NCBI RefSeq assembly: GCF_000471645.3 | Contig: NZ_AWGA01000068.1 | Location: 1 to 45,244 of the forward strand | Direction of reading: 5' to 3' | DNA: 45,244 nucleotides | Source of the DNA: Candidatus Schmidhempelia bombi str. Bimp | GTDB taxonomy: Bacteria > Pseudomonadota > Gammaproteobacteria > Enterobacterales > Orbaceae | Part shown: positions 8,428 through 21,297 of the stretch, piece by piece | Numbering within the stretch: position 1 is the first letter of the stretch | How the letters are laid out: every line of letters starts with the position of its first letter | Translations under genes and position numbers: made by a program | The notes under the pieces: model-generated | What the model was told of the DNA's origin: nothing | What the model saw: only the letters and a program-made list of their open reading frames with translations | Databases searched by the model: none

Positions 8428-8506
8428 TCGGAAACAAATCCGGAAGTCGGAAATAAATCCGAGGAAACTCGGAAATAAATCCGAAAAACCTCGGAAATAG
8501 ATCCGA
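8428..8506 (+). repeat. Four origin-type iterons inside the O-like gene
   Basis: Four near-identical 16-mers lie at 8428-8443, 8447-8462, 8469-8484 and 8491-8506. The consensus is TCGGAAATAAATCCGA, itself a dyad (TCGGA/TCCGA). Copies 2 and 3 are identical; copy 4 has one change and copy 1 two. Start-to-start spacing is 19, 22 and 22 bases. This matches the layout of lambda ori, where O-protein iterons lie within gene O. Confidence 0.8.
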
Positions 8507-8580
8507 CATATAAGAATACTAAGATCAATAATACTAAGATCAATAATAATAAAAAAATAAATAAAAAAAGATTTAGATTT
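8507..8580 (+). other. AT-rich tract with 15-bp tandem duplication (candidate unwinding element)
   Basis: Directly after the iterons comes a strongly A-rich tract that includes an exact tandem copy of AATACTAAGATCAAT (8515-8529 and 8530-8544), then poly-A-like sequence. In lambda the iterons are followed by an AT-rich region that melts first. The same order here suggests a fossil origin. Confidence 0.6.
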
Positions 8581-8813
8581 ATCGGTATTCATTCAGCAAC
8601 CAACTGAGCAGGTTTGGAATGATTATCTTGAGCACAGGAAAAACAAAAAAGCGAAGTTAACATAATATAATATATTTATTAAGTCATATAGTGGCGCAGC
8701 TTTTGATAATGCGCAGCTAGGTATATTTCACTCAATGCCATTATCAGAATGATAGCAAATAGAGTAACGCACAATATTATCCATTTTAAATAGGACATCG
8801 TGATAATAAACCC

Positions 8814-8841
8814 TTGCTTAAGTAGCAAATTTGCGTATAAT
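8814..8841 (+). promoter_or_regulatory. Promoter of the S10 operon
   Basis: TTGCTT (-35, 8814-8819), a 16-base spacer and a perfect TATAAT (-10, 8836-8841), about 180 bases before rpsJ. It is the best sigma-70 promoter visible upstream of the operon and leaves room for the leader RNA. Confidence 0.8.
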
Positions 8842-8936
8842 ATGCACTACTTTGCCAATTAGGTAAGGATTAACGGCGTTAAAGATTTGAAGTGACGCTC
8901 ACAATACTCCCGATCTGGGGGTTATGATAAAGAACG

Positions 8937-8985
8937 GATTACCCTCTCCTGTCAATCGAAACAGGGAAAGAGGAGTGGTCTTTTG
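8937..8985 (+). promoter_or_regulatory. S10 leader attenuator hairpin (L4-type autoregulation)
   Basis: A long stem runs from 8937-8952 to 8961-8980. GATTAC pairs with GTGGTC (two G-U), then CCTCT with AGAGG, then CCTGT with ACAGG, around loop CAATCGAA, with small bulges at 8966-8968 and 8974. CTTTTG follows. In E. coli, L4 (encoded here by rplD) causes premature termination at a hairpin followed by U residues in the S10 leader. The structure is seen directly; L4 control is inferred. Confidence 0.75.
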
Positions 8986-9002
8986 TTATAACTTTTTTAT
9001 AG

Positions 9003-9329
<327 letters not shown>

Positions 9330-9360
9330 GCCTAGGCTGAATGATTGAGAGGTCGAAACA

Positions 9361-9987
9361 ATGATTGGTTTAGTCGGTCGTAAAGTAGGAATGACGCGTA
9401 TCTTCACTGAAGACGGCGTTTCAGTTCCTGTCACCGTAATTGAAATTCAAGAAAACCGTGTTACTCAAATTAAGACAATTGAGAACGACGGTTATCAAGC
9501 TATTCAGGTTACTACTGGCAGCAAAAAAGCAAGCCACGTAACTAAACCTGAAGCAGGTCATTTTGCTAAGGCTGGTGTTGAAGCTGGTCGTGGTTTATGG
9601 GAATTCCGTTTTGAAGAAGGCGAATTCACTGTAGGTCAAAGCATTAACGTTGATTTATTCACTGACGTTAAGAAAGTTGATGTAATTGGTACATCTAAAG
9701 GTAAAGGTTTTGCTGGTGTAACTAAACGCTGGAATTTCCGTACTCAAGATGCTACACATGGTAACTCTTTGGCGCACCGTGGTCACGGTTCTATCGGTCA
9801 GAACCAGACTCCAGGTAAAGTGTTCAAAGGTCGTAAAATGGCAGGTCACTTAGGTAATGAACGCGTAACTGTTCAAAGCCTTGAAGTTGTGCGTGTAGAT
9901 GCAGAGCGTAAACTTTTATTAGTTAAAGGTGCTGTACCTGGTGCAACGAACAGTGATGTAATTGTTAAACCAGCTATTAAGGCTTAA
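9361..9987 (+). CDS. rplC: 50S ribosomal protein L3
   Basis: 208 aa. L3 is an early assembly protein whose long loop reaches the peptidyl-transferase centre. The conserved loop '[21 protein letters not shown]' is present and includes the Gln that PrmB methylates in E. coli. GAGAGG precedes the ATG. Second gene of the S10 operon, 16 bases before rplD. Confidence 0.99.
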   Translation: MIGLVGRKVGMTRIFTEDGVSVPVTVIEIQENRVTQIKTIENDGYQAIQVTTGSKKASHVTKPEAGHFAKAGVEAGRGLWEFRFEEGEFTVGQSINVDLFTDVKKVDVIGTSKGKGFAGVTKRWNFRTQDATHGNSLAHRGHGSIGQNQTPGKVFKGRKMAGHLGNERVTVQSLEVVRVDAERKLLLVKGAVPGATNSDVIVKPAIKA

Positions 9988-10003
9988 CGTCAAGGAGATA
10001 GAA

Positions 10004-10606
10004 ATGGAATTAGTAGTAAAAGACGCGCAAGCGCTCTCTGTTTCCGAAACTACCTTCGGACGTGAATTTAACGAAGCATTAGTTCATCAAGTTGTTGTTG
10101 CTTATGCAGCAGGTGCTCGTCAAGGAACTCGTGCTCAAAAAACTCGTGCTGAAGTTGCTGGTTCAGGTAAAAAACCATGGCGTCAAAAAGGAACTGGTCG
10201 AGCTCGTTCTGGTTCAGTAAAAAGCCCAATTTGGCGTAGTGGTGGTGTTACATTTGCGGCTCGTCCACAAGATCATAGCCAAAAAGTTAACCGTAAAATG
10301 TATCGTGGTGCGTTAAAAAGTATTTTTTCTGAATTAGTGCGTCAAGATCGTTTAGTGGTTGTTGAAAAATTTACTGTAGATGCACCAAAAACTAAGTTAT
10401 TAACTCAAAAGTTAAAAGAGATGAATCTTGAAGATGTATTAATTATTACATCTGAATTAGATGAAAATCTTTTCTTAGCTGCGCGTAACTTATATAAAGT
10501 TGATGTGCGTGATGTAGCAGGTATTGATCCAGTAAGTTTAATTGCATTCGAAAAAGTAGTAATCACTGTTGATGCAGTTAAGCAAGTAGAGGAGATGTTA
10601 GCATGA
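10004..10606 (+). CDS. rplD: 50S ribosomal protein L4, operon autoregulator
   Basis: 200 aa, almost collinear with E. coli L4 (201 aa). The long exit-tunnel loop '[19 protein letters not shown]' is intact. L4 also binds the S10 leader RNA in E. coli to shut down the operon; the matching hairpin is at 8937-8985. A longer frame begins at 9962 inside rplC, but ATG 10004 has AAGGAG at proper spacing and the family N-terminus 'MELVVKDAQ', so I use it. Its last 4 bases overlap the start of rplW (ATGA). Confidence 0.98.
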   Translation: MELVVKDAQALSVSETTFGREFNEALVHQVVVAYAAGARQGTRAQKTRAEVAGSGKKPWRQKGTGRARSGSVKSPIWRSGGVTFAARPQDHSQKVNRKMYRGALKSIFSELVRQDRLVVVEKFTVDAPKTKLLTQKLKEMNLEDVLIITSELDENLFLAARNLYKVDVRDVAGIDPVSLIAFEKVVITVDAVKQVEEMLA

Positions 10607-10905
10607 TTCGTGAAGAGCGTCTGCTGAAGGTCCTGCGTGCACCGCATGTTTCTGAGAAAGCATCAATTTCCATGGAAAAACACAATACATTAGTATTGAA
10701 AGTTGCTAAAGATGCTACTAAAAAAGAAATCAAAGCCGCAGTTGAACAACTATTTGAAGTTAAGGTAGACGATGTGAATACTTTAGTTGTTAAAGGTAAA
10801 GTAAAACGTCGTGGTCAACAAATCGGTCGTCGTAGCGACTGGAAAAAAGCTTACGTTACTTTAGCTGAAGGTCAAAATTTAGACCTTGCTGGCGTCGCTG
10901 AGTAA
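10603..10905 (+). CDS. rplW: 50S ribosomal protein L23
   Basis: 100 aa. L23 lies at the tunnel exit and is the docking site for trigger factor and SRP. '[11 protein letters not shown]' and '[30 protein letters not shown]' (shown in part) are typical. The start overlaps the rplD stop by 4 bases, which suggests translational coupling. Confidence 0.98.
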   Translation: MIREERLLKVLRAPHVSEKASISMEKHNTLVLKVAKDATKKEIKAAVEQLFEVKVDDVNTLVVKGKVKRRGQQIGRRSDWKKAYVTLAEGQNLDLAGVAE

Positions 10906-10923
10906 TTCGGAGGAGTAAGAACA

Positions 10924-11748
10924 ATGGCAGTTGTTAAGTGTAAACCTACATCTCCGGGTCGTCGCCACGTTGTTAAAGTGGTTAACCCAGAGCTGCATAC
11001 CGGGAAACCTTATGCACCGTTGCTTGATTCAAAAAGCAAAACTGGTGGTCGTAATAATAATGGTCGTATTACTACTCGTCATATTGGCGGTGGTCATAAA
11101 CAACATTATCGTTTAGTTGATTTTAAACGTAACAAAGATGGAATTCCTGCAATTGTTGAACGTTTAGAGTATGATCCAAATCGTTCAGCTAATATTGCTT
11201 TAGTTTTATATAAAGACGGTGAACGTCGTTATATTTTAGCTCCAAAAGGTTTAAAAGCCGGAGATCAGATCCAATCTGGTGTTGATGCATCAATTAAAAC
11301 AGGTAACTGTTTACCTATGCGTAACATTCCAGTTGGTTCTACCGTGCACAATGTTGAAATGAAACCAGGTAAAGGTGGCCAAATGGCTCGTTCTGCCGGT
11401 AGTTATGTTCAAATCGTCGCACGTGAAGGTTCTTATGTTACCCTACGTCTTCGTTCTGGCGAAATGCGTAAAGTGTTAGCGGATTGCCGCGCCACTATTG
11501 GTGAAGTTGGTAATTCAGAGCATATGCTTCGCGTATTAGGTAAAGCTGGTGCAAGTCGTTGGCGTGGTATTCGCCCAACCGTTCGCGGTACGGCAATGAA
11601 CCCAGTAGATCACCCACATGGTGGTGGTGAAGGTCGTAACTTTGGTAAACATCCTGTGTCTCCATGGGGTCAAAAAGCCAAAGGATTGAAAACGCGTAGC
11701 AACAAACGTACTGATAAGTACATTGTTCGCCGTCGCAATAAGAAATAA
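10924..11748 (+). CDS. rplB: 50S ribosomal protein L2
   Basis: 274 aa, one of the most conserved large-subunit proteins and needed for subunit joining and peptidyl-transferase function. The C-terminal '[15 protein letters not shown]' motif with the key His is intact, as is the N-terminal '[19 protein letters not shown]'. CGGAGGAG is an excellent Shine-Dalgarno. 17 bases precede rpsS. Confidence 0.99.
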   Translation: MAVVKCKPTSPGRRHVVKVVNPELHTGKPYAPLLDSKSKTGGRNNNGRITTRHIGGGHKQHYRLVDFKRNKDGIPAIVERLEYDPNRSANIALVLYKDGERRYILAPKGLKAGDQIQSGVDASIKTGNCLPMRNIPVGSTVHNVEMKPGKGGQMARSAGSYVQIVAREGSYVTLRLRSGEMRKVLADCRATIGEVGNSEHMLRVLGKAGASRWRGIRPTVRGTAMNPVDHPHGGGEGRNFGKHPVSPWGQKAKGLKTRSNKRTDKYIVRRRNKK

Positions 11749-11762
11749 TAAATAGAGGATAA

Positions 11763-12044
<282 letters not shown>

Positions 12045-12048
12045 GTAG

Positions 12049-13106
<1,058 letters not shown>

Positions 13107-13109
13107 TAA

Positions 13110-13531
<422 letters not shown>

Positions 13532-13532
<1 letters not shown>

Positions 13533-13723
13533 TGAAAGCAAAAGAGCTGCGTGAAAAAAGCATTGAAGAGCTGAACGCTGAACTTCTTAATTTATTACGT
13601 GAGCAATTTAACTTACGTATGCAATTAGCTGGAGGTCAGTTACAACAGCCTCATTTAGTTAAACAAGTGCGTCGTGATATCGCACGTGTTAAAACTTTAT
13701 TGACTGAGAAGGCGGGTGCGTAA
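13532..13723 (+). CDS. rpmC: 50S ribosomal protein L29
   Basis: 63 aa, a helical hairpin protein next to L23 at the tunnel exit. '[20 protein letters not shown]' and '[17 protein letters not shown]' are the family hallmarks. It is joined to rplP and rpsQ by TAATG overlaps on both sides, so its translation is probably coupled. Confidence 0.98.
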
Positions 13724-13977
13724 TGACAACTAATATTCGTACTCAACAAGGTCGTGTAATTAGTGACAAAATGGATAAATCTATTACTGTTGCTATCGAA
13801 CGTAAAGTGAAACATCCATTATATGGTAAATTCATTAAACGTACGACTAAATTACATGTACATGATGAGAATAATGAGTGTGGTATTGGTGATACTGTTG
13901 AAATTAAAGAGTGTCGTCCATTATCTAAGACTAAGTCTTGGACTCTAGTTCGAATCGTAGAAAAAGCAGTTATTTAA
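13723..13977 (+). CDS. rpsQ: 30S ribosomal protein S17
   Basis: 84 aa, an OB-fold primary 16S-binding protein. '[19 protein letters not shown]' and '[20 protein letters not shown]' are typical. Last gene of the S10 operon; a terminator begins about 30 bases after its stop. Confidence 0.98.
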   Translation: MTTNIRTQQGRVISDKMDKSITVAIERKVKHPLYGKFIKRTTKLHVHDENNECGIGDTVEIKECRPLSKTKSWTLVRIVEKAVI

Positions 13978-14008
13978 TCTAACAGGTTAAAATCTGCACA
14001 GAAAGATA

Positions 14009-14033
14009 ATAAATGGCTAGTTTAGCCATTTAT
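14009..14033 (+). terminator. Terminator at the end of the S10 operon
   Basis: ATAAATGGCTA (14009-14019) pairs perfectly with TAGCCATTTAT (14023-14033) around a 3-base loop and runs into a T-rich tail (ATTTTTAT). This separates the S10 and spc operons, as in E. coli. Confidence 0.8.
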
Positions 14034-14061
14034 TTTTATACTACCCATTTTATTTGAGAGA

Positions 14062-14070
14062 TGTTATACT
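14062..14070 (+). promoter_or_regulatory. Extended -10 promoter of the spc operon
   Basis: TGTTATACT is an extended -10 element (TG, one base, TATACT). No good -35 lies at normal spacing, which suits an extended -10 promoter. It is 86 bases before the rplN ATG, matching the known internal spc promoter position in E. coli. Confidence 0.6.
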
Positions 14071-14074
14071 ATAC

Positions 14075-14098
14075 ACCCCTCAAATAGATGGGGTTTTT
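14075..14098 (+). terminator. GC-stem hairpin with U-run just after the spc promoter
   Basis: ACCCC (14075-14079) and GGGGT (14090-14094) can pair across a 10-base loop and are followed by TTTTT. It resembles a short terminator or attenuator. The expected transcription start falls inside the left arm, so it may act mainly on read-through RNA from the S10 operon. Confidence 0.45.
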
Positions 14099-14140
14099 CG
14101 GTTGTCTTTTTCATTGTGAATTAGACAAGACTATTGATAA

Positions 14141-14527
<387 letters not shown>

Positions 14528-14537
14528 GGAGCGGGTA

Positions 14538-14849
14538 ATGGCAGCGAAAATCCGTCGCGATGACGAAGTGATCGTGTTAACCGGTAAAGATAAAGGTAAA
14601 CGCGGTAAAGTAAAAAGTGTTTTGACTAACGGCAAATTGGTTATTGAAGGTATCAATCTGGTAAAAAAACATCAGAAACCAGTACCAGCATTAAACCAAG
14701 AAGGCGGTATTATTGAAAAAGAAGCTGCAATCGATGCATCGAATGTCGCTATTTTCAATAATGCAACAGGCAAAGCTGACCGTGTAGGCTTCCGTGTAGA
14801 AGATGGCAAAAAAGTCCGCTTCTTCAAGTCTACGAATGAAATTATTTAA
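14538..14849 (+). CDS. rplX: 50S ribosomal protein L24
   Basis: 103 aa. Assembly initiator that binds 23S rRNA domain I. The KOW motif '[18 protein letters not shown]' is at residues about 11-28. AAGGAGCGG precedes the ATG, 10 bases after rplN. Confidence 0.98.
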   Translation: MAAKIRRDDEVIVLTGKDKGKRGKVKSVLTNGKLVIEGINLVKKHQKPVPALNQEGGIIEKEAAIDASNVAIFNNATGKADRVGFRVEDGKKVRFFKSTNEII

Positions 14850-14866
14850 GTAATTTGGAGTATACG

Positions 14867-15406
14867 ATGGCGAAACTGCATGATTACTACAAAGCACAGG
14901 TAGTAAATAAACTGCAAGACCAGTTTGGCTACAAATCTGTCATGCAAGTCCCTCGGATCGAAAAGATCACCTTGAATATGGGTGTGGGTGAAGCGATTAC
15001 TGATAAGAAATTATTAGATAACGCGGTTGCAGATTTAGCTGCAATCAGTGGTCAAAAACCATTTGTCACTAAAGCACGCAAATCAGTTGCTGGTTTTAAA
15101 ATCCGTCAAGGGTATCCTATTGGTTGTAAAGTCACCCTACGTGGCGAACGTATGTGGGAATTCTTTGAGCGCTTAGTCTATATTGCTCTACCTCGTACTC
15201 GAGATTTTCGTGGTTTAAGCGCGAAATCTTTTGATGGTCGTGGTAACTATAGTATGGGTGTTCGTGAACAAATCATTTTCCCTGAAATTGATTATGACAA
15301 AGTAGATCGTGTTCGTGGTTTAGATATAACTATCACAACTACAGCGCAATCTGACGAAGAAGGCCGAGCATTACTTTCAGCCTTTAACTTCCCATTTCGC
15401 AAGTAA
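14867..15406 (+). CDS. rplE: 50S ribosomal protein L5
   Basis: 179 aa, as in E. coli. L5 binds 5S rRNA and forms the central bridge to S13. ATG 14867 ('[12 protein letters not shown]') has TTGGAG at proper spacing; an upstream in-frame TTG at 14855 is rejected. In E. coli, S8 (encoded by rpsH here) represses the operon by binding near this start; I did not verify that fold. Confidence 0.98.
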   Translation: MAKLHDYYKAQVVNKLQDQFGYKSVMQVPRIEKITLNMGVGEAITDKKLLDNAVADLAAISGQKPFVTKARKSVAGFKIRQGYPIGCKVTLRGERMWEFFERLVYIALPRTRDFRGLSAKSFDGRGNYSMGVREQIIFPEIDYDKVDRVRGLDITITTTAQSDEEGRALLSAFNFPFRK

Positions 15407-15411
15407 GGTAG

Positions 15412-15726
<315 letters not shown>

Positions 15727-15744
15727 ATCCGGGGAGTATTATAG

Positions 15745-16137
<393 letters not shown>

Positions 16138-16148
16138 GGGAGAATAAA

Positions 16149-16682
16149 ATGTCTCGTGTTGCAAAAGCACCTGTCGTTATTCCTGCTGGCGTAGAGGTAA
16201 AACTCGATGGTCAGGTAATTTCGATTAAAGGTAAAAATGGCGAGTTATCTCGCACTATTCACGACGCTGTTATCGTTAAGTTTGAAGATAATGAAGTAAC
16301 CTTCAATCCACGCGAAGGCGCAGCGAATGCTTGGGCCCAAGCAGGTACAGCTCGTGCGTTGATTAATTCAATGGTTATTGGTGTTACAACTGGCTTCACC
16401 AAAAAACTACAGTTAGTTGGTGTTGGTTATCGTGCCCAAATGAAAGGCAACGTTGTTGGTCTTTCTCTTGGATATTCACATCCTATTGAACATCAACTAC
16501 CGGCAGGCGTTACCGCTGAATGTCCTACTCAAACTGAAATCGTACTAAAAAGTGCTGATAAACAGTTAATTGGACAAGTTGCAGCAGATATTCGCGCTTA
16601 TCGTCGTCCTGAACCGTATAAAGGTAAAGGTGTCCGTTACGCAGACGAAGTCGTGCGTACTAAAGAAGCTAAGAAGAAGTAA
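16149..16682 (+). CDS. rplF: 50S ribosomal protein L6
   Basis: 177 aa, two tandem L6 folds, located near the factor-binding site. '[21 protein letters not shown]' marks the second fold, and '[18 protein letters not shown]' the C-terminus. AAGGGAG precedes the ATG, 11 bases after rpsH. Confidence 0.99.
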   Translation: MSRVAKAPVVIPAGVEVKLDGQVISIKGKNGELSRTIHDAVIVKFEDNEVTFNPREGAANAWAQAGTARALINSMVIGVTTGFTKKLQLVGVGYRAQMKGNVVGLSLGYSHPIEHQLPAGVTAECPTQTEIVLKSADKQLIGQVAADIRAYRRPEPYKGKGVRYADEVVRTKEAKKK

Positions 16683-16691
16683 GGTAACACT

Positions 16692-17045
16692 ATGGATAAG
16701 AAATCAGCTCGTATCCGTCGTGCAACCAAAGCGCGTCGTAAAATGCAAGAATTATGTGCGACACGCTTGGTGGTTCACCGTACTCCGCGTCATATTTATG
16801 CGCAGATTATCGCACCGAACGGATCAGAGGTACTGGCAGCTGCTTCAACTTTAGAAAAAGCTATCAGTGAAAGTTTAAAATATACTGGAAACAAAGATGC
16901 GGCGACCGCAGTTGGTAAAGCGATTGCAGAACGTGCATTGGCAAAAGAGATTAAATCTGTATCTTTTGACCGTTCAGGTTTCCAATATCATGGTCGAGTC
17001 CAGGCGCTAGCAGATGCTGCTCGCGAAGCTGGCCTTCAGTTCTAA
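16692..17045 (+). CDS. rplR: 50S ribosomal protein L18
   Basis: 117 aa. L18 binds 5S rRNA with L5. Starts '[20 protein letters not shown]' and ends '[13 protein letters not shown]', both typical. It begins 9 bases after the rplF stop with TAAGGTAA as the ribosome binding site. Confidence 0.98.
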   Translation: MDKKSARIRRATKARRKMQELCATRLVVHRTPRHIYAQIIAPNGSEVLAAASTLEKAISESLKYTGNKDAATAVGKAIAERALAKEIKSVSFDRSGFQYHGRVQALADAAREAGLQF

Positions 17046-17050
17046 GGTAG

Positions 17051-17560
<510 letters not shown>

Positions 17561-17566
17561 TAAGCC

Positions 17567-17746
17567 ATGGCAAAGACAATTAAAATTACACAGACTCGTA
17601 GTTCTATTGGCCGTATTCCGAAGCATAAAGCGACGTTACGTGGTCTAGGATTACGTCGTATTGGTCATACCGTTGAGCGTGAAGATACGCCAGCAATTCG
17701 TGGTATGGTTAACCAAGTTTCTTACATGGTTAAAGTGGAGGGGTAA
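17567..17746 (+). CDS. rpmD: 50S ribosomal protein L30
   Basis: 59 aa, too short for a simple length filter but unmistakable: '[20 protein letters not shown]' through '[12 protein letters not shown]'. It starts 6 bases after rpsE, with GGGGTAATAAG upstream, and stops 3 bases before rplO. Non-essential in E. coli but kept in the operon here. Confidence 0.98.
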   Translation: MAKTIKITQTRSSIGRIPKHKATLRGLGLRRIGHTVEREDTPAIRGMVNQVSYMVKVEG

Positions 17747-17749
17747 GTA

Positions 17750-18184
17750 ATGCATTTAAATACTTTAACTCCTGCAGCAGGTTCTAAACATGCATCTAAA
17801 CGTGTAGGTCGTGGTATTGGTTCTGGTTTAGGTAAAACTGGTACTCGTGGTGTTAAAGGTCAAACTTCTCGTTCAGGTGGCGGCGTACGTCGTGGCTTCG
17901 AAGGTGGTCAAATGCCTTTATATCGTCGTTTACCGAAGTTTGGTTTTACTTCACGTAAATCAATGATCACTGCTCAAGTACGTCTTGCAGACATTGCACG
18001 TGTTAACGGTGATGTTGTTGATCTTAATAGCTTAAAAGCGGCAAAATTAGTTGGTACACAAATTGAATATGTGAAAATTATGCTTGCAGGTGAAATTTCT
18101 AAACCTGTAACTGTTCGCGGTATTCGTGTAACTAAAGGCGCTAAAGCTGCGATTGAAGCTGCTGGCGGAAAAATTGAGGAATAG
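17750..18184 (+). CDS. rplO: 50S ribosomal protein L15
   Basis: 144 aa. Glycine- and arginine-rich N-terminus ('[19 protein letters not shown]') that threads into 23S rRNA, followed by the globular domain ending '[15 protein letters not shown]'. GGAGGGG lies upstream of the ATG. Immediately before secY, the conserved order. Confidence 0.98.
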   Translation: MHLNTLTPAAGSKHASKRVGRGIGSGLGKTGTRGVKGQTSRSGGGVRRGFEGGQMPLYRRLPKFGFTSRKSMITAQVRLADIARVNGDVVDLNSLKAAKLVGTQIEYVKIMLAGEISKPVTVRGIRVTKGAKAAIEAAGGKIEE

Positions 18185-18192
18185 TTAGAAAG

Positions 18193-19536
18193 ATGGCAAA
18201 GCAACCAGGATTAGATTTTCAAAGTGCAAAAGGTGGCGTAGGTGAGTTAAAAAGACGTTTGTTATTTGTTCTTTTAGCTCTAATCGTTTTCCGTATTGGA
18301 TCTTTTATTCCGGTTCCTGGTATTAATGCTGGCGAGCTTTCTGCGTTGCTTAAACAAGCTGCGAGTGATAATGGCATTATCAGTATGTTTAATATGTTTT
18401 CTGGTGGTGCATTGAGTCGAGCTTCAATTTTTGCCTTAGGTATTATGCCTTATATTTCTGCATCTATTATTGTGCAGTTATTGACAGCTATTAATCCAAC
18501 ATTAGCGGAATTGAAGAAAGAAGGGGAATCTGGTAGACGTAAAATTAGTCAATATACTCGTTATGGAACATTAGCGCTTGCAATTGTTCAGGCGATAGGT
18601 ATTGCAACAGGTCTACCGAATATACCTGGTTTTGGTCATGTGGTGGTAAATCCTGGCTTCTCATTCTACTTTATTGCTACAGTTAGCTTAGTCACAGGAA
18701 CAATGTTCTTAATGTGGTTAGGTGAGCAAATTACAGAAAGAGGTGTTGGTAACGGCATCTCTATCATTATTTTTGCCGGTATCGTAGCAGGTTTACCTGT
18801 TGCTATCGGTGAAACGATTGAACAAGCTCGTTCAGGTGTTTTACATCCGTTGCTGTTATTAGTTGTTGCAGCACTCGTATTCGGTATTACCTATTTTGTT
18901 GTATTTGTTGAGCGTGGACAACGTCGTATTGTTGTTAATTATGCTCAGCGTCAGCAAGGACGCCGTATATATGCAGCACAAAGTTCACATTTACCGTTAA
19001 AAATAAATATGGCAGGAGTGATTCCAGCAATATTTGCTTCAACGATAATAATGCTTCCTGCGATGCTTGCATCTTGGTTGCAGGGTGATGGACAGGGTTG
19101 GCGATATATTTTTGTGTTGATTAAACAATATTTATCGCAAGAACAACCACTTTACATTGTACTTTATGCAGCAGCTATTATTTTCTTCTGTTTCTTCTAT
19201 ACTGCGTTAGTTTTCAATCCTAGAGAGACAGCGGATCAGCTAAAGAAATCTGGTGCATTTATACCCGGGATACGTCCAGGGGAACAAACAGCGAAGTATA
19301 TTGATAAAGTAATGACACGTTTGACTTTAATCGGCGCTTTATATATTACTTTTGTTTGTTTAGTCCCAATGTTTATGACATCAGCAATGAAAGTTTCGTT
19401 CTATTTTGGTGGAACATCGTTACTTATCGTTGTTGTCGTTATTATGGACTTTATGGCTCAAATTCAGACTCTAATGATGCCAAATCGTTATGAGTCAGTA
19501 TTAAAAAAAGCAAATCTTAAAGGCTACGGTCGTTAA
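18193..19536 (+). CDS. secY: Protein translocase subunit SecY
   Basis: 447 aa, the channel of the SecYEG translocon in the inner membrane. Ten membrane segments are expected; the first is '[21 protein letters not shown]'-like at residues about 24-44. The family signatures '[17 protein letters not shown]' and '[15 protein letters not shown]' are present, as is the cytoplasmic loop '[20 protein letters not shown]' contacted by SecA and ribosomes. Start ATG 18193, 8 bases after rplO. SecB, which delivers substrates to this machinery via SecA, is encoded at 27757-28242. Confidence 0.99.
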   Translation: MAKQPGLDFQSAKGGVGELKRRLLFVLLALIVFRIGSFIPVPGINAGELSALLKQAASDNGIISMFNMFSGGALSRASIFALGIMPYISASIIVQLLTAINPTLAELKKEGESGRRKISQYTRYGTLALAIVQAIGIATGLPNIPGFGHVVVNPGFSFYFIATVSLVTGTMFLMWLGEQITERGVGNGISIIIFAGIVAGLPVAIGETIEQARSGVLHPLLLLVVAALVFGITYFVVFVERGQRRIVVNYAQRQQGRRIYAAQSSHLPLKINMAGVIPAIFASTIIMLPAMLASWLQGDGQGWRYIFVLIKQYLSQEQPLYIVLYAAAIIFFCFFYTALVFNPRETADQLKKSGAFIPGIRPGEQTAKYIDKVMTRLTLIGALYITFVCLVPMFMTSAMKVSFYFGGTSLLIVVVVIMDFMAQIQTLMMPNRYESVLKKANLKGYGR

Positions 19537-19564
19537 GATTGTTTAGGAAGTTACGGAGACAAAA

Positions 19565-19678
19565 ATGAAAGTTCGTGCTTCAGTCAAGAGACTATGTCGC
19601 AATTGCAAAATTATTAAGCGTAACGGTGTTGTGCGAGTAATTTGCGTTGAACCAAAACATAAACAACGTCAAGGTTAA
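19565..19678 (+). CDS. rpmJ: 50S ribosomal protein L36, zinc-ribbon form
   Basis: 37 aa: '[20 protein letters not shown]' then '[17 protein letters not shown]'. The zinc ligands Cys11, Cys14, Cys27 and His32 are all present, so this is the zinc-binding form. It is one residue shorter than E. coli L36 because a Ser-Ala pair is a single Val after Cys27. ACGGAG precedes the ATG. Last gene of the spc operon. Confidence 0.96.
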   Translation: MKVRASVKRLCRNCKIIKRNGVVRVICVEPKHKQRQG

Positions 19679-19739
19679 TTTTTAAATTACCGTAAAGTTG
19701 CTAACGTTTTGCATATTTTTCTTGCAAAAGTGTGGTATT

Positions 19740-19771
19740 GCTGGCTAGAATAGCCAGCCTATTATTTTTTT
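19740..19771 (+). terminator. Terminator between spc and alpha operons
   Basis: GCTGGCTA (19740-19747) pairs perfectly with TAGCCAGC (19751-19758) around GAA, followed by a T-rich run ending in seven or more T. A textbook intrinsic terminator. Confidence 0.85.
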
Positions 19772-19780
19772 ACGTGATAG

Positions 19781-19854
19781 CCTCTATATGAGTATCCTGA
19801 AAACGGGCTTTTCAGCATAGAGGTTGTCTTTTTATTATATTATAGGAGTGCATA
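19781..19854 (+). promoter_or_regulatory. Alpha operon leader (S4 autoregulation site)
   Basis: CCTCTAT (19781-19787) pairs with ATAGAGG (19817-19823), enclosing an inner stem CTGAAAA/TTTTCAG (19797-19803 with 19809-19815). The GAGTATCCTGAAAACGGGCT region and the AGGAGTGCATAGTG start context match the E. coli alpha-operon leader, which folds into a pseudoknot bound by S4. Stems are seen; S4 binding is from known biology. Confidence 0.8.
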
Positions 19855-20211
19855 GTGGCCCGTATCGCAGGCATTAACATTCCTGATCAAAAACATACAG
19901 TTATTGCGTTACAAGCAATATATGGTATCGGTAATACACGCGCTAAAGCAATTTGTGAAGCAGCGGGTATTCCTGAACATGTTAAGATCAGAGAACTATC
20001 TGAAGATCAAATTGAAACTTTACGTGAACAAGTTGCTAAATACACTGTAGAAGGTGACTTACGTCGTGAAGTAACTATGAGTATCAAGCGTTTAATGGAC
20101 CTTGGTTGTTATCGTGGTATACGTCATCGCCGTGGATTACCAGTCCGTGGTCAACGTACAAAGACTAACGCACGTACCCGTAAGGGACCGCGTAAGCCTA
20201 TCAAGAAATAA
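19855..20211 (+). CDS. rpsM: 30S ribosomal protein S13
   Basis: 118 aa, starting with GTG as in E. coli, with AGGAG 7 bases upstream inside the leader pseudoknot. S13 forms head bridges to L5. '[20 protein letters not shown]' and '[20 protein letters not shown]' are canonical. First gene of the alpha operon. Confidence 0.99.
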   Translation: MARIAGINIPDQKHTVIALQAIYGIGNTRAKAICEAAGIPEHVKIRELSEDQIETLREQVAKYTVEGDLRREVTMSIKRLMDLGCYRGIRHRRGLPVRGQRTKTNARTRKGPRKPIKK

Positions 20212-20220
20212 TCGGGGTAA

Positions 20221-20619
<399 letters not shown>

Positions 20620-20633
20620 TTTAGACGTTTTAG

Positions 20634-21272
<639 letters not shown>

Positions 21273-21297
21273 AGTCTAGTATTTAAGAGAGGACACA

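Larger units (their letters stand above)
8179..8665 (+). pseudogene. Broken lambda O-like phage replication protein gene
   Basis: ATG 8179 opens 'MQQGALFDLINQLHCW', then 'IDGEIYYWASKQMICNEIPLAYSKVDTF', then an in-frame TAG (8326-8328), then 'RALKTLCERGLINYKKHGEKD' and 'SLTAKGKEWNSETNP', ending TAA at 8476. This is the winged-helix N-domain of O-type phage replication initiators, where the position of the TAG is usually Tyr, so TAT to TAG is the likely lesion. A further coding scrap in another frame ('FIQQPTEQVWNDYLEHRKNKK', ending TAA 8663) resembles the far end of the same kind of protein. Between them lie the iterons and an AT-rich tract. No integrase, helicase loader or structural genes follow, so the prophage is mostly gone. 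Confidence 0.75.

Noticed and set aside
8428-8506. CRISPR array
   Set aside because: Repeat units are only 16 bases with 3-6 base spacers and lie within a gene; the pattern fits origin iterons.
8401-8592. Minus-strand ORF across the iterons (FFIYFFIIIDLSIIDLS..)
   Set aside because: It is the antisense reading of the iterons and AT-rich tract; low complexity and no ribosome binding site.
8666-8813. Short coding-like scrap (SYSGAAFDNAQLGIFHSMPLSE)
   Set aside because: No start, under 25 codons and no recognisable family; may be prophage debris but not supportable as a gene.
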